Of a DNA stretch of 9,447 nt, positions 1 through 5,512 are shown in pieces. The stretch covers positions 1 to 9,447 of the forward strand of contig CAZFWV010000264.1 in NCBI GenBank assembly GCA_964522605.1. Direction: 5' to 3'. The notes under the pieces are model-generated. The model saw only the letters and a program-made list of their open reading frames with translations, was not told the DNA's origin and did not search any database. Numbering within the stretch: the first letter of the stretch is position 1; each line of letters starts with the position of its first letter. The translations under genes and the position numbers were made by a program. The stretch comes from CAVZLD01 sp964522605 (GTDB lineage Bacteria; Planctomycetota; Planctomycetia; Pirellulales; Pirellulaceae).

Positions 1-1
1 T

Positions 2-484
2 CTCCATGAAGCATCGGACGAAGGGCGGATCGCCGGGTTCAATGCTGCGCGTTATCCGCAGTTGACCTCGAATGACCGTCGCACGCCGTTGACCATCGTT
101 TTCACCGATCCGCAGATGGCCGTGGTTGGAAAGAGTTTCGACGAATTGGAAAGCAAATCAACAGAAATGGCTGAGGTTTCCTACGAGAATCAAGGCCGAG
201 CCCTCATGATGGCCGTTAACGTTGGCAAGCTGCGTCTCTACGCCAGCTGCGGAGATTGCAGGCTGGTCGGTGCAGAAATGTTCGGGCCACGTGTCGAACA
301 CATGAGCCATTTGCTGGCGCTAGCGATTCAACAGCGGCTGTCGGTGCCGGAGATTCTGCAAATGCCCATCTATCACCCGGTGTTGGAAGAGGGTTTGCGT
401 ACGGCTTTACGTGAGTTAGCGCGAAATCTGGGCATTGAAGCGGAGTGTGGATGTCGAGAGCGAGGCGAATCCCCAGGGATGTGA
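2..484 (+). CDS. Dihydrolipoamide dehydrogenase-family flavoprotein, C-terminal part (5' end outside window)
   Basis: The reading frame is open from base 2, so the gene starts before the window; the TTG at 62 lies inside the domain and is not the real start. The visible 160 residues are the end of the NAD-binding region (HEASDEGRIAG and FNAARYP, as in lipoamide dehydrogenases) and the C-terminal dimerisation domain of the class I pyridine nucleotide-disulfide oxidoreductases (FTDPQMAVVG, then GAEMFGPRVEH). The motif YHPVLEEGLRTAL carries the His-x4-Glu pair that acts as catalytic base in lipoamide dehydrogenase and relatives. Such enzymes are cytoplasmic FAD homodimers that pass electrons between NAD(P)H and a disulfide. 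The N-terminal redox CxxxxC is not visible, so the substrate cannot be fixed; mercuric reductase or soluble transhydrogenase relatives are possible. The last 15 or so residues (ECGCRERGESPGM) run past the usual domain end. No partner E1/E2 genes are in view. Confidence 0.85.
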   Translation, partial: LHEASDEGRIAGFNAARYPQLTSNDRRTPLTIVFTDPQMAVVGKSFDELESKSTEMAEVSYENQGRALMMAVNVGKLRLYASCGDCRLVGAEMFGPRVEHMSHLLALAIQQRLSVPEILQMPIYHPVLEEGLRTALRELARNLGIEAECGCRERGESPGM

Positions 485-597
485 TCCAGGTATCGGAGCA
501 ATTGGGCTCCAACTTTGGGCCGCCTTGTCCTGAGGGATCCACTCGAAACGACCAGCCCCGCCGGCGACACGCGACTTCGGCAGGATTGCGAATCGCC

Positions 598-897
598 TTA
601 TTGCTTCGTCTCTTCTTGACGCGCGAGTACCTTCGATCGAGATTCGTTCATGTTCAGCGCACGCGTGGCATCATCGTCGATATGGATGGTCGTCAGAATG
701 CGCGCGTGCGCCTCTCGCATCGCGTGGTGGCAAGCATTAATCGCATTCATGACATGATGCCAATCGCCTTCGACTGTTGTGCTCATCGCGTTGACCTGAT
801 AGTTGACCCCCTTTTGATCAAGAATCTTTGTGATCTGGGCAACATCTTTGCTTAAATGGGGTTGGTCTAATGACCAAATGCTGAACTGAGCAAGCAT
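598..897 (-). CDS. Thiamine-binding protein, MTH1187/YqgV family (PF01910)
   Basis: A 99-residue protein that looks complete for this roughly 100-residue single-domain family. Signs are the N-terminal beta strand MLAQFSIWSLD, then HLSKDVA, a central YQVNAMSTTVEGDW (the family typically has Y-x-v-x-p-m-x-T-x-iEGd) and a late strand ARILTTIHIDDD. Family members fold like a ferredoxin half and assemble into dimers or tetramers; the related YkoF and MTH1187 structures bind thiamine or other small ligands in the cytoplasm. They are probably carriers or sensors, and no enzyme activity is established. Start: ATG at 897, preceded by a strong GGGAGGT ribosome site about 8 nt upstream. It lies 68 nt downstream of the Cys-rich exported gene on the same strand, but the jobs do not match, so any shared transcript may be accidental. 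It converges with the flavoprotein gene across 485-597. I see no TPP riboswitch motif upstream. Confidence 0.85.
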   Translation of the reverse strand: MLAQFSIWSLDQPHLSKDVAQITKILDQKGVNYQVNAMSTTVEGDWHHVMNAINACHHAMREAHARILTTIHIDDDATRALNMNESRSKVLARQEETKQ

Positions 898-965
898 GGT
901 AGAACCTCCCTTAGGACGGGGGTCTCGTGATCATCTTATCGATAGCTACCAGGCGCGTCAGGCAT

Positions 966-1784
966 CTACCTCGAAGGCCAGTTCCAACTGTATCGAGCGG
1001 GCCAAAGCCCCGGGAATCGCTGATGACCGAGCCGATGGTTTCGGACTGCGTGCCGACTCGACCATCCGTGTGCACGGGGCCTATGAGATGGACGTGCAAC
1101 CGCCGAGCAGGTCGCTGGCTGGCAAGTCGCAACTGGCTTGTAGGTTATCACGGGTGCGCAAGAAGCTGGTTGACAGGTCGCGGCAGCACACGTGCGTGGA
1201 TGCCGGAACCGGTGTAATATGCGACAACTCCTTCGCGTTCGTTCGGTACAACAAGGGTCGCAGACGGGCGGGCAACATGGAACAACCGCACTCGCCACGG
1301 GTGGAGCGGATGTAGTGATGGGCACCGGATCCGTCTCGGCCATTTCACTTTCACTGTCTAAGTTACTGTCGCCATTCCCGTCCGAAGATGCGCCGTCTGT
1401 CGTCGCCGCCTCTGCCGGTTCTTCCATGGGCTCCGCTTTGGGCGCCGGTTCAGGCGGCGACTCTTCGGACGCAGAAGCGGTTGCTGTTGCCGGTGGCTCG
1501 ACACTCTCATTCTCAATAGGTGCCGATTCCTCGGACATGGTTGCTTCGGTCGTTGGTTCTGTAGGCTCGGGTGTCTCGGCTGACTCTGCGATGTCGTTCG
1601 AGGCAGTCGCTTCGGGGGTTGGCTCCGCTGTGTCAGCGTTCTCCGTTTCGACGGATTGATCGGGCGCCGGAACCTCCGGTTGGGTTTCTTGTTGTTGTGA
1701 ACGTCCAAGACTCGCCGTACCGAGGCAGACGACTGCGGTAAGCGTGAGCCAAAAGGAAGAGGATCTTCTGACCATGCGTGACAT
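966..1784 (-). CDS. Secreted acidic, Cys-rich hypothetical protein (planctomycete type)
   Basis: 272 residues from the ATG at 1784, chosen because GGAGG sits 8 nt upstream and a signal peptide follows (basic SRMVRR, then a hydrophobic stretch to about residue 25). An earlier in-frame ATG at 1982 has neither. Residues 30-165 are low-complexity, very rich in Glu, Pro, Thr, Ser and Ala, and acidic, so probably disordered. Residues 170-226 hold eleven Cys, in VVPCCPPVCDPCC and the repeated TCQPASC / TCQPATC units around ITYKPVA. Short exported proteins with CC/CxxCC clusters and YKPV motifs are common in Planctomycetes, but their function is unknown; a structural, cross-linked cell-surface role is only a guess. 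The last 46 residues have no Cys and are rich in Arg, His, Trp and Ser. That break in composition could be native or could follow a frameshift near 1100. I do not recognise a named family. Confidence 0.7.
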   Translation of the reverse strand: MSRMVRRSSSFWLTLTAVVCLGTASLGRSQQQETQPEVPAPDQSVETENADTAEPTPEATASNDIAESAETPEPTEPTTEATMSEESAPIENESVEPPATATASASEESPPEPAPKAEPMEEPAEAATTDGASSDGNGDSNLDSESEMAETDPVPITTSAPPVASAVVPCCPPVCDPCCTERTRRSCRILHRFRHPRTCAAATCQPASCAPVITYKPVATCQPATCSAVARPSHRPRAHGWSSRHAVRNHRLGHQRFPGLWPARYSWNWPSR

Positions 1785-2271
1785 TGTGAAAGCCTCCGAT
1801 TCTATTCCTGAGAGGATTTGTAAGGTGACCGCCTGTTCTGTGGCGGCAACGGACTTGTCTTGTGCCGCTCCCGATGCGTTTGTCCAGATGAACCCATCGG
1901 ACGTCGTCGTTCGGCCTCGCTTTGCAGGGGGGCCAGCCAGCATCGGCACGAACTCACCGGTCCGACCCAGCGGGTCCGTCATTCGAGGACATATGCATCC
2001 TATGGGAGCGGCATGGTGGTTTGGTCATCGTCTGCTCGTGGATGACTTGCACGAGTTTGTCAATCATCCATCGACTGCAAGTCGGACCCATCGCAAACCG
2101 CGTACCGTCCCATGTGCGGTGGACACACTGCACGCCGATACGCTTGGCGGGCGGAAAACTTGAGACCACCGCAGCATGACAACTGGTCGGGAAAACCGGT
2201 CATATTGTCGTACTGGTTCGGTGACGTCCGACACGGCACGTCACTCAGATCGATCCGATAGATATTTTCGC
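1785..2271. other. 487-nt stretch with no convincing gene
   Basis: Upstream region of the minus-strand Cys-rich gene, ending at the first scaffold gap. Open frames exist on both strands (for example 1992-2163 on plus, and 1954-2169 on minus from a GTG). None has a good ribosome site together with a recognisable domain. The stretch next to the gap could be the edge of a gene cut by the missing sequence. The promoter of the Cys-rich gene should lie close to 1784, but I cannot point to clear -35/-10 boxes. Confidence 0.4.
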
Positions 2272-2371
2272 NNNNNNNNNNNNNNNNNNNNNNNNNNNNN
2301 NNNNNNNNNNNNNNNNNNNNNNNNNNNNNNNNNNNNNNNNNNNNNNNNNNNNNNNNNNNNNNNNNNNNNNN
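2272..2371. other. Scaffold gap (100 N placeholder)
   Basis: Exactly 100 N. The round number suggests a placeholder for an unknown distance. A hydratase-type C-terminus begins right after it with no 5' part before it. The true gap must therefore hold at least the rest of that gene, probably well over 1 kb if it is a full aconitase. Confidence 0.95.
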
Positions 2372-2373
2372 CT

Positions 2374-2478
2374 TCCTTCGACGCAAGTCATCAGTTGTCC
2401 GATCGACAAATCGAACTGTTGTTGGCGGGCGGCCTGATCAACTGGGCACGACAGCGACTCGAGGATACGGCAACATGA
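2374..2478 (+). CDS. Probable aconitase-type hydratase, C-terminal 34 residues (rest in gap)
   Basis: Only the last 34 codons remain, ending in TGA at 2476-2478. The frame is open up to the N run. The segment LSDRQIELLLAGGLINWARQ resembles the extreme C-terminus of short (Aquifex-type) aconitate hydratases and related aconitase/isopropylmalate isomerase proteins. These end in a pattern like L-(T/S)-x-R-Q-x-x-I-x-x-A-G-G-L-(L/I)-N. If so, the enzyme is a cytoplasmic 4Fe-4S protein that interconverts citrate and isocitrate or a similar acid pair. No Fe-S cysteines are visible, so the call rests on one short motif. A PDZ protein gene follows 102 nt downstream on the same strand. Confidence 0.45.
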   Translation, partial: SFDASHQLSDRQIELLLAGGLINWARQRLEDTAT

Positions 2479-2580
2479 CCCGCGTCGAGCGACAGGTCCT
2501 TCGCCGAGGCGCAAATTCCGTACCCGTGTTTGCTGCTGCCACGATTTCCGAGAATGGAATTGACCGAAGAGGAGCTAAAC

Positions 2581-3528
2581 ATGCAGATAACGACGAAAAT
2601 TGTGGTGCCATTGACCATCGTACTCGCGATGACGTTTGCCGGATTCAGGCACACAGCCACACAAGCCGCGGAGTCATCGAATGGCCGCGAAGATCTTGAA
2701 GAGTCGAAAACTCAAGTGACTCCTTCAAGATTCAATGAATCTGATCGAGCATCGGCTTTTCCCTATCTAGGAATCGCTGTTGAGCAACTGCCTGATGCGT
2801 TTGCGAGTCAACTCCCGGATCTAATCAAACGCGGACAGGGTTTGATCGTCGTCGCGGTCGCCGACGATTCGCCCGCGAAAACCGCTGGGATTCGCGAGCA
2901 CGATATCCTGATTCGCTATGATGACCAGCGGCTGGTCTGTCCCGAACAATTGGGGCGGCTGTTAGCCGGTGATGAATTCGGCACCACAATTGAAATTGGT
3001 ATCGTGCGCGAGGCGCGACTCGACCAGGTTGATGTGACCTTGGGAGAAAGGCCTTCGTCTGCTGCCTCTATGACAGGTGATGTCAGCAACAACACCGACG
3101 AAGCCATGGGAAGGGAGCCGACTTACTCCAGCGAGACATCGAGAACGAAAGATTTGCGTCAACGTCGGAATCGACGCGAGATTACTCGCAGTGATGACCA
3201 GTCGGATGATGAGATGCGTCGGAGGATCATCAGAACTTCGCCGCGACGTCCGTCGATCGGGCTGGCTACGGGTGACGATTCACGCGTGCAAGATCGCGGA
3301 CGAGACCGCTTCGGCAACTATCGCGGCTTCTATGAAGAAGTCGAGCCGCAGGAATTGAGGGAGAACCGGTCACGGTATCCCTTCGATGCGACGCCACCCT
3401 ATCGTTTGTATGGTTCGCCTTGGCCGGGCTATCCCGATTATCTTTACCCGTATGGAACTCCCTACCGTTTTGATCCGCGACGCCTGGATCTGCCGTCTTA
3501 CATTCCGTACGAACCCTACCTGTTTTGA
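2581..3528 (+). CDS. Secreted PDZ-domain protein with basic linker and Pro/Tyr-rich tail
   Basis: 315 residues from the ATG at 2581, chosen because GAGGAG lies 6 nt upstream and a signal peptide begins at once (MQITTK, hydrophobic core to about residue 21, likely cut after TATQAA at residue 30). The ATG at 2530 would bury this signal. Residues 62-156 form one PDZ domain: carboxylate loop YLGIAV, then GQGLIVVAVADDSPAKTAGI and HDILIRYDDQRL, as in HtrA/DegP-type PDZ2 domains. No protease domain or catalytic triad is present, so this is a binding protein, not a protease. Residues 160-264 are polar and very Arg-rich (RQRRNRRE, MRRRIIR). Residues 265-315 contain 11 Tyr and 12 Pro. It probably acts outside the inner membrane as an adaptor for peptide C-termini; that is inferred from the domain alone. 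It may be co-transcribed with the upstream hydratase fragment. Confidence 0.8.
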   Translation: MQITTKIVVPLTIVLAMTFAGFRHTATQAAESSNGREDLEESKTQVTPSRFNESDRASAFPYLGIAVEQLPDAFASQLPDLIKRGQGLIVVAVADDSPAKTAGIREHDILIRYDDQRLVCPEQLGRLLAGDEFGTTIEIGIVREARLDQVDVTLGERPSSAASMTGDVSNNTDEAMGREPTYSSETSRTKDLRQRRNRREITRSDDQSDDEMRRRIIRTSPRRPSIGLATGDDSRVQDRGRDRFGNYRGFYEEVEPQELRENRSRYPFDATPPYRLYGSPWPGYPDYLYPYGTPYRFDPRRLDLPSYIPYEPYLF

Positions 3529-3558
3529 CCGAGCCACCTGCAGAAATTAGTGCCATTA

Positions 3559-3667
3559 GAAGTAGTTTCAAAACCGAGATTCGGGAGGGCGAGGCTCCGG
3601 CCGAGCCTGGATTCGTCGCGTATTCGGCTCGGCCGGAGCCTCGCCCTCGCAGTTTTGAAACTGCTTC
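3559..3667. repeat. Long GC-rich palindromic element (planctomycete interspersed-repeat type)
   Basis: Two nested inverted repeats. The outer arms are 3559-3574 and 3652-3667 (16 bp, one mismatch; GTTTTGAAACTGCTTC on the right). The inner arms are 3585-3607 and 3626-3648, a perfect 23-bp match including GAGGCTCCGGCCGAGCC, around an 18-nt loop. The sides between inner and outer arms are unequal (10 and 3 nt). Translation gives REGEAPAEPG on one strand and GSAGASPSR on the other, peptide strings I recall from many spurious planctomycete hypothetical proteins. It lies between the stops of convergent genes (3528 and 3672), where it could also stop transcription from both sides, although no U-tract is obvious. 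A REP/MITE-like mobile or structural repeat is the best reading. The structure is directly visible; the family membership is from memory. Confidence 0.8.
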
Positions 3668-3671
3668 GAGA

Positions 3672-4196
3672 TTAGCTGTCGTCGACTTCGGGCGAGTCAG
3701 CGCTGGTTGGCGCATGAAAGCGAATCTCTTCTGGGCTTAAATCCCGGAGAATACGCAATGCCTCTGCCAGTTCCTGCGGATCACCGCTGGCGACAACGAG
3801 AAGTTTGCCCTGTTTGACCCGTTCCTCATATTCCTTCACGTGGTCGTCATGAACACCCCAACCAGCCATCGCTCCTAGAAACCCACCGACGATCGCTCCG
3901 GTCAGGCCGGTTGCCAGCGGACCGGCAATCAGAACAGGACCGACGGCGGGAATTGTGAGCAATGGCGTGCCGACAAGGAGACCGAATAGTCCGCCCAAAC
4001 CAGCACCTTTGGCCGCATCCGTCTCCGTTGCGTCGCCCGCCTGAAGCAACTCTTCCTGCGGTACTTCCTCGGAAACGTTGTGAGAGACCAATGACACTTG
4101 ATCCGAAGGAAAATCGGACCGCTCCAGGGCGTGAACGGCCTCGCCCGCCTCACGAAGCGAATCAAAGATGGCAACGACACAGTGATTGGACATCAT
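3672..4196 (-). CDS. Glycine-zipper DUF1269 / general stress protein 17M-like protein
   Basis: 174 residues from the ATG at 4196 (a second ATG follows directly at 4193). GGAG lies 5 nt before the first and 8 nt before the second, so the true start may be either. Residues 3-40 (NHCVVAIFDSLREAGEAV, then DQVSLVS) form an alpha/beta unit as in GSP17M/YflT-like and DUF1269 proteins. Residues 64-115 are hydrophobic and Gly-rich (GAGLGGLFGLLVGTPLL, then GGFLGAMAGWGV), a glycine-zipper stretch able to enter a membrane. Residues 116-160 are charged and return to an alpha/beta unit (KQGKLLVVASGDPQELAEAL), followed by a short acidic tail. The family is linked to stress responses, but its biochemical role is unknown. 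A predicted lipoprotein ORF ends 10 nt upstream on the same strand, suggesting a two-gene unit. The stop codon abuts the palindromic repeat. Confidence 0.8.
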   Translation of the reverse strand: MMSNHCVVAIFDSLREAGEAVHALERSDFPSDQVSLVSHNVSEEVPQEELLQAGDATETDAAKGAGLGGLFGLLVGTPLLTIPAVGPVLIAGPLATGLTGAIVGGFLGAMAGWGVHDDHVKEYEERVKQGKLLVVASGDPQELAEALRILRDLSPEEIRFHAPTSADSPEVDDS

Positions 4197-4206
4197 CAAC
4201 ACTCCA

Positions 4207-4404
4207 TCAAGGCTCTGGGGGCCGTACCGGTCGCGGTTGACCCGGGTTGCTTTCCAGTCCAGCCGGCGGAGGCGTCGAAACTTCCGGCGCCGGCGGTTCA
4301 CGGCCCATGTCGCCTCGACTACAGCTTGCCAGCGCAATGGCCATGCAGAACAAGAACCGTTGTGCGGCCCGCTGCTGCGGACGATAAACTTCCGTCCAAT
4401 GCAT
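4207..4404 (-). CDS. Putative small Pro-rich lipoprotein (65 aa)
   Basis: From the ATG at 4404: a basic N-region (YRPQQRAAQR), a hydrophobic core FLFCMAIALA and a lipobox LASC with Cys at residue 33. About 30 mature residues follow, very rich in Pro (GREPPAPEVSTPPPAG, ending VRPPEP). This fits a lipid-anchored envelope peptide. The TGA at 4207-4209 lies 10 nt before the DUF1269-like start, so the two could be translated as a pair. Against it: no clear ribosome site precedes 4404, the n-region is long for a signal peptide, and no family is recognised. The frame stays open upstream to an ATG at 4458, also without a good ribosome site. It could still be a chance ORF. Confidence 0.45.
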   Translation of the reverse strand: MHWTEVYRPQQRAAQRFLFCMAIALASCSRGDMGREPPAPEVSTPPPAGLESNPGQPRPVRPPEP

Positions 4405-5118
4405 GAAGGAAACCGTTGGAGTCGTGTGTGAATTATCTGGTGCACGCCTGAATAACATCGTGAATCGCGTCCTGTTCTTAATCCTCAAAGGCCGGCTGAA
4501 TTCTATCGGCGAAAAGCCTGGAACTCGTCCAAGTCAAGCTGCTCTTCTTTGCTGCAGTCGCGAGCCAGATTCCGGTGCCGATGTTACTCCTCGTCAGACG
4601 CCGGCTCGTCGCGAGCGTGAACGCGCGCCGGAGGACTCGTTGCTTCAATGGCAGTTAAGTGACGCAAATGGTATACCAACCGTTCTGTGGTATCGAAGGG
4701 GCCATGACGACTACCGCAAACAAACAGAGAATGTGAAGCGCATCTGAAGAATGGTCAAGCATCGGCGTAATTGCATGATGTTGCGAACCCGCAGACCCTA
4801 GGAGTTCGGGCGTGTCCACTTTTTCCGAGTGAGGTTGCCTGTCGCGATTCGTCCAGGCGTTCGTTTCAGTGCTCGCAAGAAAGAAAAAGAAAAATGTCCT
4901 GAGCACGCTTGACGGTTCGGGGTTTCGCGGGCATTCATCGCGCGGCGCGAGCCCGCGGCATGCATTATGCACCATGGATCTGAGTGTTCTGCAAATCGAT
5001 GCACGGACAAGCGGCTGGCCCACGTGCAGACATTCTGTCCTGCATTACGGCAGAATGTCGCATACGGTATCGAGCTTAACGCGCAATGACAGTTTCTTTT
5101 TTCGAAAGGACAGAATCA
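4405..5118. other. 714-nt stretch with no convincing gene; upstream region of sod
   Basis: Open frames here (for example 4403-4747 on plus, 4655-5023 on minus) look like noise. They show no domain and include Phe runs that come from an A/G tract at 4877-4894 (AAGAAAGAAAAAGAAAAA). I saw no tRNA T-loop or other RNA gene. The notable structures are a short GC-rich inverted repeat (CGCGGGC at 4926-4932 with GCCCGCG at 4951-4957) and the longer inverted repeat at 5029-5059 listed separately. It should hold the divergent promoters for sod and for the lipoprotein/DUF1269 pair. Confidence 0.45.
5029..5059. promoter_or_regulatory. Inverted repeat upstream of sod, possible operator or leader hairpin
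   Basis: GACATTCTG at 5029-5037 is matched perfectly by CAGAATGTC at 5051-5059. The stem can grow inward by a T-G wobble and a C-G pair to 11 bp, leaving a 9-nt loop. It ends 59 nt before the sod ATG, a position suited to a repressor site or a 5'-leader hairpin. It does not match the Fur consensus I know. No U-tract follows, so it is not a normal terminator. Function is inferred from position only. Confidence 0.4.
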
Positions 5119-5372
5119 ATGCATACGCTTACCGAACTGAACTACGACTATANNNNNNNNNNNNNNNNNNNNNNNNNNNNNNNNNNNNNNNNNNNNNNNN
5201 NNNNNNNNNNNNNNNNNNNNNNNNNNNNNNNNNNNNNNNNNNNNNNNNNNNNTATTACCTGAAGTACATGAACCGACGTGCAGACTATGTCGATGCATGG
5301 TGGAACGTCGTGGACTGGAATAAGGTCGCCAATCATTTCAATGCTGAGCTGGCGCGAGCCAATGTGAAATAG
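5119..5372 (+). CDS. sod: Fe/Mn superoxide dismutase, interrupted by scaffold gap
   Basis: Both ends are visible. The start is ATG at 5119 with AAAGGA 8 nt upstream; it reads MHTLTELNYDY, the usual Fe/Mn-SOD N-terminus. After the N run, 5253-5372 reads YYLKYMNRRADYVDAWWNVV, then DWNKVANHFNAELARANVK and a TAG stop. This is the C-terminal helix and NVVDW motif of the family. The two pieces are in different frames across exactly 100 N, and only 50 of about 200 codons are present, so roughly 150 codons are missing rather than mutated. The enzyme turns superoxide into oxygen and hydrogen peroxide as a dimer or tetramer. The four metal ligands and the residues that distinguish Fe from Mn all lie in the gap, so sodA and sodB cannot be separated. 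No signal peptide is seen, so it is cytoplasmic. The 140-nt spacing to polX suggests a separate transcript. Confidence 0.9.
5153..5252. other. Scaffold gap (100 N placeholder) inside sod
   Basis: Exactly 100 N. The flanking sod pieces need about 450 nt between them to make a normal-length protein, and 100 nt would leave them out of frame. The stated gap length is therefore not the true one. Confidence 0.95.
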
Positions 5373-5512
5373 ACGTAATGTCTGAGAGTCTGGCTGTGCC
5401 GCTGAGGCGCAAGTGTGTACGTGGTAGCCGACGCGGTTTCTGTTCCAAGAGCACCGTCCGGGCGGCAGTAGACCAACCGGCTCGATTGGGAACCATCTCG
5501 TGAGGGCTCATT

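Noticed and set aside
495..510. GGAGC...GCTCC hairpin after the flavoprotein gene
   Set aside because: Only a 5-bp stem and no U-tract, too weak to call a terminator.
445..855. 136-codon plus-strand frame
   Set aside because: It lies over the thiamine-binding protein gene on the other strand, shows no domain, and overlaps the flavoprotein end.
1192..1659. 155-codon plus-strand frame rich in Ser, Gly, Ala and Val
   Set aside because: It is the antisense shadow of the low-complexity acidic region of the minus-strand exported protein, which has a signal peptide and a good ribosome site.
1954..2169. 71-codon minus-strand frame from GTG, with VQCVHRTWDGTRFAMGPTC
   Set aside because: It looked mildly protein-like, but the start is weak, no family is recognised and codon choice is not convincing. 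It could be revisited if the gap is closed.
3525..3740. 71-codon plus-strand frame with EGEAPAEPG
   Set aside because: It is a translation of the palindromic repeat, not a gene.
4909..4937. TTGACG at 4909 with CATTCA 17 nt later as a promoter, after an A-rich tract
   Set aside because: The -35 is fair but the -10 matches poorly, and it lies about 180 nt from the sod start.
4926..4957. CGCGGGC/GCCCGCG inverted repeat upstream of sod
   Set aside because: Seven-bp arms with an 18-nt loop in GC-rich sequence can occur by chance; no function suggested.
4869..5372. Single ORF read through the N run
   Set aside because: It joins non-coding upstream sequence to the sod C-terminus only because of the placeholder length. 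The real sod start is the ATG at 5119, in another frame.
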